Notes under the pieces: generated by a model
Told to the model about the DNA's origin: nothing
Seen by the model: the letters and a program-made list of their open reading frames with translations, nothing else
The model's database searches: none
Origin: Canna indica
Lineage: Eukaryota > Streptophyta > Magnoliopsida > Zingiberales > Cannaceae
Direction of reading: 5' to 3'
DNA: 64,000 nucleotides
Assembly: GCA_034359265.1 (NCBI GenBank)
Contig: CP136890.1
Location: forward strand, 89,739,501 to 89,803,500
Made by a program: the position numbers and the translations under genes
Shown: positions 1-14,066 of the stretch, piece by piece
Layout: every line of letters starts with the position of its first letter
How positions within the stretch are numbered: position 1 is the stretch's first letter

Positions 1-3000
1 CAAGCTCCTCCTCTGGCAGAGTATCGCTCAAGTGTTTCAGCGAGTCTTTTTCTTTGATATCCGACTGTCCTGTACTCTTCAGTGAGCTTCCCGCTTGTTG
101 CCGACCTGTGGATGGTCCAGGTGTTCTGGTTAATCTGACTGACAAGTTGAGATGGCAATCATTTGCTGCATGGGCGATTAGACTTGTTAATAAATGTCTA
201 ATGGAAGGGACGCTCTATGTGGAAGGTCTTGTTAATATTTCATTTGCTTATGCAGCCTGTTATCTTCTCTCTTATGGGGACAAAATTCTGCACATGGTAG
301 GTTGCTTTATCTGAAGCAAAATTGTTAATGGAATGCTGCCTATGTTTTCTTCAACTTGCATTAAGAAATGCTGTGGTCATTTGGATGTATGAAGCAGGCT
401 TGTTTTGATTTTGCACGTATAGCAGCAACCGTGATAGATGCAGATATAGTTCCGGTCGAAAATATAATCCGCTCAATGACATGCATATTAGGTCAAGAGG
501 AGAATGAATTCATGGTGTTCAGGTATGCAACTATATTTTTTTCTTGATATTTATTCTGTCTATTGGAATTTATCTCCACTTGCTACTGATTTTAGAAGGA
601 GATAGCTACAATCAAGATAGAAAAATACTATTTCCATGCTTTTTTCTTGGCAATATCTGTTTCAGACTACTCCTTTGGTGCATGCACAAGCATTGCTTCA
701 CAAGTAAGTAGATGATTGCATAACTTGTCACTCCACCTTATGGACAAGGATTTTGAGCGTAGCCATTAGTATGTGATATTACAGGGGAAAACCTTTTCAA
801 CTAATATAAAAAAGGGATGGAGTTTATGAACAAAGAAAGGTTGCTCCAAATGCAAAAATCTGGAGGAAATTATGACACTATTACTGAACTAAATGTCCAA
901 GAAAGTATTAGCATATGGAGAAATCATCTAATGTTCTTTGAAGCCTTTGCTAGCTGCATAAATAATTTACTATAATATTTTTTACCTTTAAGTTGTTTAT
1001 CTTTGAAAATTAACCTGGCCAATATATTAGTACCTTAGCAGGATTTTGGCACTAGGACTGGCTCCCACATTGACCTATGACAGTCATCATTATGGTTCGT
1101 TCTGAAATCCATTTTTAACTTTTACTCTGTTATTTTCCATGTTAAGTATTTCATTTAGATCTAATAGAGTAGATTCACTAAGTCTTCCCTTGATGATAAT
1201 GGAGTTCTTTTCACACATATCTCATATTTATCTCTTATTCATTTTCAAAAGCCTAGTCTTTGTATGCTAACTCTCATTTTGCAAATGGTGCTAACTGCTA
1301 ACTGTAGGATTTGATTGTTTAGTAATATAGCTTCTACCAGACACTTATCTTTCTCAGTCAGATGTTCATGGAGGGCTTCCCCAAAAGAAGAGGCCCCTTT
1401 CTGAAATTTGGAACTCAATAGAATTGAGCTCTAATATGTAATATTTCAATGGGTTCAATAGTTTCTGGTTTGAGTCTTTAAGCCATAGCTGTCTCTGCAT
1501 GCTTTTAGTTTATATCCTAGGGGGTTGTCTAGGAATCCTGTTACTAGAACTCCTAGATATTAACATGTATACAATTTTAAGTCTAGCTTGCTACTATGCT
1601 TTCATTTCAGATTGCTATAAGCTTTTTCTTGCTATACTTTTATTTCTTTATATAACAGTATTCTGTACTCTCTAATGATACATTGACTTTTGCAGAAGCA
1701 TTGAGTACGACTCTTCTTTGGGTGCTTGCCTTCATGTGCTTCATTCATTATGTGAGGTTGACATTGTTCAATCCACAGCTAGTGACATTATTAATGTTTT
1801 CTGTCGGTCGATATGTAGCACTGAGAGCCCTGAACTACAGGTCAATTTATGTTCACTACTGATATTGCTGCAGTTACATTTTGTTTTTTCTAATGGTACT
1901 TAGTTTCATCAGGTAGCAATATGCAGTGCCTATATACGAATTGCTAAAAGTTGTCCACCACAAATTTGGAAGCCTGAAATACTTGTTAAGATGCTATGCT
2001 TGTCAAGACCTTGTGTACCATTGATTGAGTGTTTTCGGGTGGCAGTTGATATTCTTCATTCCAGCAGCTCTTCGGAGGATGAAGGCAATGTTTCTATTGG
2101 CATGTCATTAGCCAGTTCAAAGGCATGTTTTTTGCCTAAAGTTGGTGACAAAAGATTGGCCAAAACTGACACTGAGTTTCAGTGTAAGCGTCAAAAGACA
2201 ACTGAAGCATATGTAAAATGTGCTTCAAATTTTCTTTTAGGCGCTGAATGCACATCTTTAGTAAAGAAACAGAAGAAAGAATCTGAAAATGAGCTATGGA
2301 GATCGATATCATTTGTTCTTGAATTGTCCAAACCTGGTGACTCAAAAGCTTCTGCACTAAAACCAGAGACAGCAATAACAGCTCTTAGTTCCCTCTGTCT
2401 TGTCTTTTCTTCTTACCCAGGAGCTAGTTTGTCTTCTAACATTATCCATCAAGTGCTTTCTTGGATGCCTTGGATATGCAAACAGGTTTACACACCTTCC
2501 TCAGATGAACATACTGAAAAATAATCACTTCATCTTTATTCTTTGTCCTTAACTCTTTCAACTAACTATTTCATGATACAGGCAAAGGGTTCAAGCTTAC
2601 TGTCATTTGATTTGCTTACTTATTTACAAGCAGTTCACAGCATATTGTGTCTTCAAGGTGTGTCCTTTGACAGTGTGTTATTTTTTTCACAATATTGTAA
2701 CAAATGGTGGAGTCAGTTTTGTTCATATAAATATTCTTTTAGTTTCCTTCAAATGCTACATAAGTTGATACTGTTATATTATCAGCGATGTTCATTTCCG
2801 TTAAGTTGCCTCTTACAGTCTTACGTTACTGTTATATCAATAGGGATACAGTTTCCTTCTACTAACATTGTTTTCCAATTTCCAAGTGAACAATTAAATC
2901 AAAAGCATCATGTTTATTTATTATTTTAGGAGCTTCTTTTGAATATAACAAAAATTTGGCACCATTACTTTTCCTTTTTTTTGAAAAAAGTAAAATAAGA

Positions 3001-6000
3001 AATGAGTGAGTTGTTGAACATATAGAAAAGGTTCATTTCGAAAGGAACTATATCACAATGTTAAGAGCAGTGTGATTAATAGGTGTTCCTAGGGATAACG
3101 GACCTTTAATGTTGTAATGGGAGAAATATTTAGCAAATCCCCCTTCCCTAAGCTGGGATATGTAATCTATTATGAATTAAGTGTATAATTACAGAAACAT
3201 CCCTGTTACACACAGTATTCTCAACATATCCCTTCAAGCTACATGATATATATCATGTACTCCAAGCTTGTTACATATGAATATCATTCTAGGACCTCTC
3301 GTGGACTTGGTAAGAAGACCAACTAGGTGATCATTCAAACTGTTGTAAGCATGTAAGCAATAACAATTTCTTGCACCTGCATGTTTTCTCTTAAAAAATG
3401 ATAGTCAATTTCAATATTTTGAGCATTAGTATGCTCATGGAATACTGTGTCTGAAGCAATATGCATTTTATTATAATAATATCTCATTGGCTTAGTTTGA
3501 GCAAATTTTCAATTCAGTCAAAATACCTCTTAGCCAAATTAGATTACTTCACAAGTGGCGTATGCCATTGTTCTATATTTAGCTTTTGCGATTAACCTAG
3601 TCACTAGACTTGGTTTCTTACTTTTATATGAAATCATGTTTCCTCCTTATCTAACATAAACATATGTTGGATTGCCTGTTTGAAGGTAAACCTTCTCAGT
3701 CTGCAACTTAGTATCTTGTAACTAGCAAATGACCTCAATCTTGGTACAAAACTCCTCTTCATGGAACCTTTTGAGATATCTCAAGATTCTTTAGGCAACA
3801 TTCCAATGAGTGCCTCGAGGTGAGTCTAAGAATTGGCTGAACATACTGAGTACTGACAATAAATGCAACATCTGGTTGCTCTACGGTAGTTAAGTTTTCC
3901 ATCAAGTTTGCAATGCCTGCTAGGGTCACAAAAGAAATCTCCCTCATGAGGCATACTACATGTCCAGTTCCTAACATTTCTATGTCCTCAAGTATATGGA
4001 AGGCATACTTCTGCTGAGAAATGCAATGCTCTGTTCACACCTTGCAACTTCAATATCCAATAAATACCTCAATGTCTGAAAGTGCCTTTCTAGATGATCC
4101 TTTAGACCTTTTTGGATAAAAAACATGGAAGATGAGAGAAGAGAAGGGAAGAGAAAAGAGAAAGGAAGAGAATAAGGAGTTATTTTACTCTTGATTGGAT
4201 ACAAGAGAATGGAAAGAAAGGAAAATTATGTTTCTCTTGTTTGGTTAGAACAAATAGAGAGGAGATAAGGAAATACTGTTATTTATTTGTATAACACCCT
4301 AGAATGGTTACTTCAAAATTATTATAGAATGACAACAAGGGTAGTGGTTGAATAATAACCTTTCATCACTTACTTGTGACATGAAGGGAAAGACCTTCTA
4401 TCTTCTCCTCTCCATATTTTTCTATTCAAACAAGGGGAAGTTCAATGCCCTTTCAAGTTTCAACTTCTATCCAAATAAGGAAAAAGAAGGGCTTAATTAT
4501 GTTTTTGGTCCCTCAAAATATCATGTTTTTTTTCATTTGGTCCCTCATTTTTAAAAACTTTCCGTTTAGTCTCTCAAAAATTATTTTCGTTTCTGTTTGG
4601 TCAAAAAGAAAGCATCTGTTCTTCTCTTCTTGAGGAGAGCTGAAATTATCCAAACAAGGGAAAAGAAGCTTTTTTTCTTCACTTCTCCCAAGAGGGGGAT
4701 ATTGCATGGACTACCACCACAGCTCCCCCTTACTCCATGTCCACCAGTAGAGTGTAATTGCAAGAGGGGAATATTGAGAGTAATTACAACCAACTAAGTA
4801 ATGTGGTTTGAATCTTGAGCTCTAAATCCTGGTTGCGGTTACTATACTTTGTCCCGGTGTGTGGTCATAGGCATGCATGTAGATATGTGAGGCATTGCTC
4901 TTTGTATCTTATGTATGGTGTAACTTAGTGATTACCAGACACTGATTATCTGGCAACTGTGCATACCTTGACTGACATTATCCTTAGCTCTTGGATAAAG
5001 CATGTATACTACTAATTTGAACATGTGTTGGTTCAATAACTTGTATAGGCTTTTGAAGATTTGCTTTGACTGTTAATATAATTTTAAATTTGTGTTTAGT
5101 TATCTGCACATCCCAGCAATAAATTGCTTTAATTGTATGCCAATGATTCAGGCCTTCTCCAGTCACAAATGAAGCTGTTCCAGGATGATGACTCCTTGAC
5201 TGATAATGACATAAGGAGTTATCCAAGATATGCTGATCTTCTCGTTTTATTGAAACTGCCTTGGACCAATAAATCTATCATTGCTCAAGCTTGTCTAGTC
5301 AGGAAAGTAAAATGTTTATGTGTACAAGCTTTCTCGAAGATTGGCATGAAACTAAAAGATGAAACTGATCTGTCATTGTTGGAATTAGCTATTAATGATG
5401 ATGAAGAAGTTTGCATTGAAGCTATCACATCAATACCAGTGGTCATATTATGCTCTGGTCAGATTTTTCTTGAAATCATGTCCAGGAAACTTGAGTGAGT
5501 AGTTGTAAATTTGACATGCTTTGGTAATGCTGTTTATTTTCACCTGCTGATAAATTGTTCCATGTATCTCATTCTTTGTTCTAATTTTTTCGTGGTACTA
5601 ATCTTTCTTTTTGTCACTGTGAAGTTTTCTCTACCAATTTAGTTTCCTGCATCATCATCTAAAGATGATTATGTACAAGTGTGCATTATTTATAGGGTAA
5701 ATTGCACAGAACCTCTCTCGACTATAGTCGATGTGCGCAAAGACTATCCGAACTACCAAGTGTGCACAGAACCCCATCGACTACACTTTTTGTTCAAATA
5801 ACCCCCCTCCGTTAGCCCGCTTGTTAGTAACGGTAAAACTCTCACGTGCGCAGAACCCCCTTCCCCAGTGCCACGTGGCAACAATCTCCACCCTCCATCC
5901 CATCCAACGGTTATCACTTCTTCTTCTACCCATCTCTCACCTACCTACACACCTCCCCTTGCCCTAGATTCCGCCGCCACCGCCAGAGGAGGAGGAGGAG

Positions 6001-9000
6001 GTCACCGGCGACCTTCTCCTCCTCTTCTTCTTCTAGAGGGGGAGGATTCTTAAGGAGGAGGAGGAGGTCGCCGGTGACCTCCTTCGGCGGCCTCCTCCTC
6101 CTCCTCCTCCTTCGGCGGCGGCGGCGGAGTCTAGGGCAAGGGGAGGAGTGCAGGTAGGTAAGGGATAGGTAGAAGAAGAAGTGATGATCGTAAGATGAGA
6201 TGGAGGGTGAAGATTGCTGCCACGTGGCACTAGGGAGGGGGGTCTGCACACGTGGGAGTTTTATCGTTAAGTTACTAACGGACGGGCTAACGGATGAGGG
6301 TTATTTGAACAAAAAGTGTAGTCGAGGGGGTTCTATGCACACTTGGTAGTTTAGGTAGTCTTTGCGCACATCGACTATAGTCGAGGGGGGTTCCGTGCAA
6401 TTTACCCTTATTTATATTTCTCACAAGTTATCCAAATTAGACATTTTACACTACATCAAAACCCAACCACTACCGGATATGTTGACCATGGCAGTATTTA
6501 TTATTCAAACAATGACAGAAGGAGCTCATGGAAAATGAGCAACAGGCTTGTGAAGATTTACAATCTACTGATGTTTCAAACTTATTATTGAAGACCCTAT
6601 TATTTCTTTCAAGCCAAACACCCCAATGCTATAGTAATTGCAGTCTGATCTTCTAGGTTAAAGGCCCTATCAAGACTTGTTCCAGGATCAAACTTAATGT
6701 TGAAGAGATCCACCCTGCCACCAGCTAGATAATTCTGCCATCTATCCCAAGATAACTGGCATTTGTAAAATAGATGAGTTATAATTTCTGGATCTGCCTT
6801 ACATAGAAGACATGTGACATGTATAACCAACTTGTACTCTCTTTAACCAATCTATCTACATATGACTTTAAGCATTAAAATCATTGTTAATGCAATTAAA
6901 AGAACAATGTTGTTCATATACATAAAGGAGAAGTGCCATAAACAAAAAGAGTCAAATGTATTTTTTTATTACTGTTGTAAATGCTTGTATTTATGGGCCA
7001 TTTTATTGCTTTCCTAGAGAAGTATGTAGATAGCTACACTTTCCAATAGCACAGAGGTATTATCATAATCAATATTGGAATGTATAATCAACAGATGTTC
7101 AATTCTAACTTGTATTTAATATGACTGCCAACCTATTGAATTTCAGGTTTTCTGACTAACTGCTTAATGCTGCAGATCTATAGGTGGAGGTAGAAGTGCC
7201 CAACTTAGCAGAAGTATCCTTCTTTCACTTGGCTACATGTCATGTTTGATTGGCTCTTCAAATTCCTTTGATGACCAGGATAGCCTTCCTTGCAAATTAT
7301 TTCTAGGTGATCATTATGAAAGGCAAATTTGCACAATGGATCTTCTCCTGAGGGGATTTTGGTGCTCTCGTTGTGATAAAGGAGCAATGCACAATGAGGA
7401 GCAGTCTTCTGATGCTATATCCATGCCTATGCTGCAGAGAATAAAAGTTGATTGTGATACCATTTTTGTTAGATTCCAGAACTTGTTCTTTGAGTTTCTA
7501 TGTGATGATTCTGTGGAAGAATGCCATGTTGCATGTATTCAAATATTGCCAAGAATTCTAAGGCATGCATCCAAAGATATTTTGCTAAAGACACGGTCAA
7601 AGTGGAGTGATTGTATTGATTACCTACTCCTCCACAAGATGAAGGCTATTAGGGATGCCTTCTGTATGGTAATAAGTTGCTTCCTAGAGGATCATATATT
7701 TGAGTTATTGTTGTTTAGTGATGTGGAGGGAAGTGACATTACTAAAGAACAAAGGTTTATGGACAAATTTAAACATGCTCTGACAGTAACAGATGATCCC
7801 GAGGTCATAGTGACACTTTTGGAAGCAACAGCTGCTATTATGAATGCTAGTGACATCCATGGCTCTCTCTTCTTTCACTCACTTGTTTTGTTAATTGATC
7901 ATCTTGATAACCATAATCAAATAGTTAAAATGACTGCACTAAGATTAATAAACAAGTGTCCCCATTTATGTCTTAAAGGAGGATTTGAACTAGTTCTTTC
8001 CAAGATTTCTCGCATTCGTGACACATTATATGAATATTTCTCTTCAAGACTAGTGAGTCGGCCAGCTATGATTAGAGAATTTGCAGAGACAGTTCTTGGA
8101 GTAAAGATTGAGACATTCATAGCAAAAATGGTCCCTTTTGTCATACCAAAGCTTGTTGTTTTGCACAAGGATAACAATCAAGTTGTTATAATTTTGCATG
8201 AATTGGCAAGTCACTTAAATATGGATGTCATACCATTGATAGTCAATTGGTTACCCCAAGTCCTTGCGTTTGCTCTTTTGCATGCAGATAGAGGGGAACT
8301 ATCGTCTGTCTTGGAATTTTATCATGTTCAGACGGGATCTGATAAGAAAGAGTTATTTGCAGCTGCTTTACCAGCACTTTTGGACGAACTGCTGTGCTTT
8401 TCTGGGGAAGGAGAGATGGATGAGACTGAGAGAAGGTAATAATATGAACATTTCTACTTTCATACATTAGGCCTAGATAATTGCTCGATGCATTCCAAGA
8501 TGTTTTTGTTTTTGTTTTTTTGCTTTCGTTTCAGGACCTCCAGAATTCCTATGATGGTTGAAGAGGTTGCCAAAATCCTGACAAGTTCTGATGACCTTCC
8601 AAGCTTTCTAAAGAATCATTTTGTGGGTCTCTTGAATAGCATTGACCGGAAAATGCTTCATTCTGAAGACCTCTGGTTGCAGAAACATGCCTTGAAGCGC
8701 ATTGAGAAGTTGATTGAGATGATGGGTCCTTACCTCAGCACACATGTTCCCAAAATTATGGTCCTCTTGATGTACGCCATTGATAAAGAAGCACTCCAAG
8801 CTGAAGGTCTTACTGTATTGCATTTCTTTATCAAGCAGCTGGCTAAACTTTCACCTTCCAGCACTAAACATGTGATATCACAGGTCGTAGCTGCTTTTAT
8901 TCCGTGCTTGGAAGAATGCAAAGAAAACCCTTCTGCTCATTTAAAGAAAATTGTTGATATTTTAGAAGATCTTGTTGTTGAGAATCGTCTAATACTTAAG

Positions 9001-12000
9001 CAACATATTAAGGAGCTTCCTCTGTTGCCTAGTCTTCCAGATTTATCTGAAGTGAACAAAGTCATACAAGATGCAAGGGGATCAACTTCCCTCCAAGATC
9101 AGTTGCAAGATGCTGTTGATGGTCTTAATCATGAGAGCCTAAATGTTCGATATATGATGGCTTGCGAGTTAAGCAAACTATTGAATCTAAGAAGAGAAGA
9201 GGTTACCTCTCTGTTTACTGATGATTCAATTGTAAATTTGGATGTTGTAAGCTCCTTAATTTCATCATTACTAAAAGGTTGCGCAGAGGAATCAAGGACA
9301 GCAGTCGGCCAATGGTTGAAGTCAGTCTGTGCAGATTGCTTAGGTTCACTTGGTGCAGTAGACCCAGCTAAAATTAAGGGAATTTCTTGTGAGCGTTTTA
9401 AGATTGAGTGCTCTGATGATGATTTAATTTTTGAATTGATTCACAAACATCTTGCAAGGGCATTCAGAGCTGCTTCTGATACAATTGTCCAGGATTCAGC
9501 TGCATTGGCAATACAAGAGCTTCTGAAGCTAGCAGGTTGCCAAGCATCACTTAGTGAGAATGTTGGCAATGAAGCTCTTGGAACATCTGCGAACAGGGTA
9601 TCAGGCATTCATAATGAGATGAACACGAGGGGTCAAAAGTTGTGGGCACGGTTTTCTAATTATGTTAAGGAAATCATTGCACCTTGTTTGACTTCGAGGT
9701 TCCAACTCCCAATTGGAACTGATTCATCGTATGCCGGTCCTGTTTATCGCCCTTCAATGTCATTCCGGAAATGGATATTTCTTTGGATAAAGAAGCTGAC
9801 TGCACATTCAACTGGGCCACGTTCCAGTATCTTCAGTGCATGCCGTGGAATAGTACGACATGACATGCAGACAGCTGCTTATTTGCTACCATATTTAGTA
9901 CTGAACGTCGTTAGTCATGGCACACTGGATGCAAGGCACAGCATAACTGAGGAGATCTTATCTGTTCTTAATGCTGCAGCTTCAGGGCATGGTGGAGCTG
10001 TGGTCCATGAGATTGCTGGTGGTCAGAATGAATTGTGCATACAGGCTGTTTTCACTCTTCTTGATAATCTGGGGCAATGGGTTGATGATCTCAAACAAGA
10101 AACTGCTCTCTCCCAGAATTTTCATTCTTCAGCCTCAAAGAAAGTGGTGGGACTGAAAATTGAAAATGAAGCCATGCATAATGTGTCTGAGCTGTTATCT
10201 TCCATTCCTAAAGTTACTCTTGCTAAGGCCTCCTTCAGATGTCAGGCTCATGCTCGTGCATTGATGTATTATGAGTCACATGTTCGGGAAAAGTCAGGTT
10301 CCTTCAATCCAGCTGCCGTGAGAAGTAGTTTTGATAATCCTGGGAAATCTAGTTCCTCTGATCCAGCTGCCACAAGCAGTGATATAGATAATCTCTTTGC
10401 CGATGAAGACATTTCATATTTGATGGAGATCTATAGTGGTTTAGATGAGCCTGATGGTCTTTCTGGTTTGGCTAACTTAAGGAAAGCATCAAGACTGCAA
10501 GATCAACTTCTGATAAATGAAAAAGCAGGAAATTGGGCAGAAGTATTGACATTATGTGAACAAGCCTTGCAGACAGAGCCTTCTTCAGTTCAAAGACATT
10601 CAGATTTTCTCAATTGCTTGCTTAACATGTGCCACCTTCAGGCTATGGTAACTCATGTTGATGGTCTAATTTCCAGGATACCACAATATAAGAAGACATG
10701 GTGCATGCAAGGTGTGCAAGCAGCATGGAGATTAGGTAGATGGGATCTAATGGATGAGTATCTTTCTTCTGCAGAAAAAGAAGGTCCGGTCTGCAATACT
10801 TCAGAGAGCATTGCTTCATTTGATATGGGCCTTGCCAATATTATCCAGGCAATGATGAAGAAAGACCAGGTTATGGTTGCTAAGAGGATTAGGCAATCTA
10901 AAGAAGCCTTAATTGCTCCACTGGCAGCAGCTGGTATGGATTCTTATGTGCGTGCATATCCTTACATAGTGAAGCTTCATATGCTACGTGAGTTGGAAGA
11001 TTACAGTGCTCTTCTTGGGAAAGGTTCTTTTCTTGAAACATCTTTTACTTTGGACAATCTGAAATTCCTAAAGGTGACCAAGGACTGGGAAAATCGTTTA
11101 AGGTTTACACAACCATCTTTGTGGGCTAGAGAACCATTGTTAGCTCTTCGTAGGTTAGTTTTCAATGCAAACAATTTGAGTGATCAAGTGGGAAACTGCT
11201 GGCTTCAATATGCAAAGCTTTGCCGTTCTGCTGGTCATTATGAGACTGCTCATCAGGCTATATTAGAGGCACATGCTTCTGGTGCACCAAATGTTCATAT
11301 GGAGAAAGCTAAACTTCTTTGGTCTAGTAGAAAGTCTGATCATGCTATAGCTGAACTGCAACCTTTTATCCCAGATCCAGATACCCCTATTGCGGCACAA
11401 GCATCAAATGAGGATCGAGATTTGGCTAAGATTGTTCTCCTCTATACAAGATGGATCCACTATACAGGTCAAAAGCAAAAGGAAGAAATTTTGAAGAATT
11501 ATTCTAGAGTGAGGGACTTGCAACCCAAATGGGAAAAAGGGTTTTTTTTCATGGCAAAATATTGTGATGATCTACTTGTTGATGCTAGGAAGCGTCAAGA
11601 AGATAATCTTGCATCCCGCGGCGCTGGAGGCTCATTAAATCCATCAACTGAAGAGAAGCCATGGTGGTCTTACCTACCTGATGTATTATTGTTCTATGCA
11701 AAAGGTCTTCACAAAGGACACAAAAACCTTTTCCAAGCACTTCCAAGATTGCTAACACTCTGGTTTGAATTTGGAAGCATATATCACAGAGATGGATCCT
11801 CATCCAATAAGCCTATGAGAACTGTTTTCACAAGGGTAAGGAAAATATATTCTTTCATATTTAATTAGATTTTTCTAAAATTTAATTTTCCATCTTTTAT
11901 TCCAGATCTCGAGTATTATGCGGGGTTGTCTAAAGGACCTACCAACGTATCAATGGCTAACAGTACTATCTCAATTAATTTCTCGCATTTGCCACCAAAA

Positions 12001-14066
12001 TGAAGAAATAGTTCGAATTGTCAAACATATAATTACATCAGTTATACAAGAATATCCACAACAAGCTCTTTGGATGATGGCTGCAGTTTCAAAGTCAACA
12101 GTTGCTGCAAGGCGTGAGGCTGCTGCTGAGATTATACAAGCTGCAAAAAAAGGGTCACGCACTGCTAGTGAAAATGGTGGATTGTTTATTCAATTTGCTA
12201 ACCTTATTGATCACCTAATAAAGCTGTGCTTTCATCCTGGGCAGCCAAAGTCAAAGACAATTAATATCTCAACTGAATTCAGTGCCCTGAAGAGATTGAT
12301 GCCCCTAGGAATCATATTGCCAGTTCAGCAGGCGCTTACTGTCACTTTACCAGCTTATGATATGACAGATTCTCCTAGTTTTGATGTATTTTCAGCCTCT
12401 AACCATGCTATGATATCTGGAATAGGAGATGAGGCTGAAATTCTTTCTTCTCTTCAGCGACCGAAAAAGGTACAAATTTTGCTTATCTGGTTTGACAATG
12501 TGCAACCAACAATATGAATCTATATCATAGTGGCGAAACAATCTATGATGAAGATAAACAACCAAACCAAAAAAAATTAGTATATACGAATTCTTTGCAA
12601 AGGTTTATACTGTATATGCTTCTTGCACAATAAACGAAGTTAGAGTAGTAATTCCATCTGCTAGATGTAAATCAAGTCTTTTATATCTTTGATTAAAACC
12701 AATTATAAGAGAGATATCCCCATGATGACAATGTATTATCGGATGGAGGTTTAGCTAATTCTATTATTGGCACAATTATCCGAACAACAATTTATTGATG
12801 TCTCATTATGTGCATTGTCATTCCAAAATAGTCCAATTTTTGGTGGGATGATAATATTTGAAATTTCAGGTTGTTTTTCTGGGTAGTGATGGCATTCATC
12901 GTCCATTCCTGTGCAAGCCAAAGGATGACTTAAGGAAAGATGCACGGATGATGGAATTCACTGCAATGATTAATCGTCTTTTGTCCAAATTTCCTGAGAG
13001 TCGTAGAAGAAAGCTATACATCCGGACCTTTGCTGTGATCCCCCTCACAGAGGATTGCGGGATGGTTGAGTGGGTTCCGCATACTCGTGGCCTTAGGCAC
13101 ATTCTTCAGGACATCTATATAACTTGTGGAAAGTTTGATAGGCAGAAAACAAACCCTAAAATCAAGAGCATCTATGACCAGCGCAAGACATCAGAAGAGG
13201 AGATGCTGAAATCACAAATCCTCCCCATGTTTCCTCCTGTTTTCCACAAATGGTTCTTAGCCACGTTTTCAGAGCCAGCTGCGTGGTTCCGAGCGAGGTT
13301 GGCCTATGCACATACCTGTGCTGTATGGTCCATGGTGGGGCACATTGTTGGACTAGGTGACAGGCATGGCGAGAACATTTTGTTTGACTCAACTACTGGT
13401 GACTGTGTTCATGTTGACTTCAGTTGCTTATTTGACAAAGGTTTACTGCTAGATAAGCCCGAATTAGTACCGTTCAGGCTGACCCAGGTATTTACTTTTC
13501 AATTTTTCACTGTACTTATTTTAGTTTTTGCTCTCCTAAATGCCTACTACATGCTGCCTTATGTGCAGAACATGATTGATGGTCTGGGAATTACCGGATA
13601 TAAGGGTGTCTTCTTGAAGGTCTGTGAGATCACTCTTTCAGTTCTGAGAACACACAGAGAGACTTTAATGAGTGTTCTGGAAACTTTCTTGCACGATCCC
13701 TTAGTGGAATGGACAAAATCTCACAAATCAAGTGGAGTGGAAGTTCAAAATCCCCATGCGCAGGTTGATATTATATATGTATTTTTTTTTTTAAGAAGAT
13801 AATATTTTTTCATATTTTGTCTACTATTGCTTAGAGACGCTTTCGAGATTTATAAACACTAGTAAGTTTGGTCTACTAAAACTTTATGTCAATTTCAGAG
13901 GGCCATAAGTAATATCAAGGCACGGCTCCAAGGTATTGTGGTAGGGGTTGGAGCAGCACCCTCTCTACCTCTAGCCATAGAGGGACAAGCCCAACGATTA
14001 ATAGAAGAAGCCACCTCACTCAAGAATCTCGGGAAGATGTATATATGGTGGATGCCATGGTTCTAA
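1..14066 (+). CDS. ATR: ATR, PI3K-like DNA-damage checkpoint kinase (5' end beyond the window)
   Basis: Serine/threonine kinase that senses RPA-coated single-stranded DNA in the nucleus and starts the replication-stress checkpoint. Exons read from splice sites and frame: <3-296, 398-522, 1696-1840, 1913-2485, 2582-2657, 5152-5494, 7176-8435, 8535-11835, 11906-12469, 12870-13487, 13569-13763, 13899-14066. All junctions are GT-AG and the frame stays open across them, giving about 2,550 codons; plant ATR is about 2,700 aa, so roughly 150 N-terminal residues are missing. HEAT-type helices fill the first half. The UME region lies near 8590-8900 and FAT runs from about 10.2 to 12.2 kb. The kinase domain is in 12870-13763 with GLGDRHGENILF (catalytic D and N) and the DFG-equivalent HVDFSCLFDKG. 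FATC ends GKMYIWWMPWF before the TAA at 14064. No disabling change is seen, so the gene looks functional. The family call is very secure; the first visible exon may extend left. Confidence 0.96.
3190..4118 (-). pseudogene. Degenerate Ty1/Copia pol fragment (RT to RNase H) in an ATR intron
   Basis: Lies antisense to ATR in the 2658-5151 intron. Read on the minus strand, about 4118-3980 gives an RT-like stretch around HFQTLRYLLDIEVAR. 3977-3759 gives a stretch near PDVAFIVSTQ that matches the usual Copia PDIAFAVS segment. 3700-3190 gives RNase H words such as ISYKSKKPSLV, FHEHTNAQNIEIDYHF and LVGLLTKSTRGP. Stops and frameshifts interrupt all of it. Copia identity rests on these motif words and their order. 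No matching LTR pair was recognised around it. Confidence 0.75.
5695..6407. mobile_element. Fold-back MULE-type MITE in an ATR intron, 9-bp TSD
   Basis: A 713-bp element that begins GGGTAAATTGCAC and ends with the inverted copy GTGCAATTTACCC. It is flanked on both sides by the identical 9-mer TTATTTATA (5686-5694 and 6408-6416). A 9-bp duplication is the signature of Mutator-like elements. The two halves are inverted copies over nearly their whole length: CGACTATAGTCGA, the Y-rich central block and the CACGTGG box recur in mirror order. The transcript could therefore fold into a stem of more than 300 bp. There is no transposase. The long open frames inside are by-products of the GGA/TCC-rich stem. 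Confidence 0.88.
6600..6835 (-). pseudogene. LINE remnant with zf-RVT motif in an ATR intron
   Basis: The minus-strand peptide contains CLLCKADPEIITHLFYKC, the C-x2-C...H...C pattern of the zinc-binding domain found at the end of plant non-LTR reverse transcriptases, followed by WDRWQNYL. Only about 75 codons survive. It sits 190 bp from the fold-back MITE in the same intron and is antisense to ATR. Confidence 0.6.

Noticed and set aside
4488..4600. TTAATTATGTTTTTGGTCCCTCAAAAT, resembling a common plant transposon end
   Set aside because: Only one end is seen. No inverted partner or target duplication was found within the intron, so no element is called.
5846..6251. Long arginine/serine-rich open frames on both strands
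   Set aside because: They are the two arms of the fold-back MITE read in opposite directions. Composition is driven by GGA/TCC repeats, with no domain.
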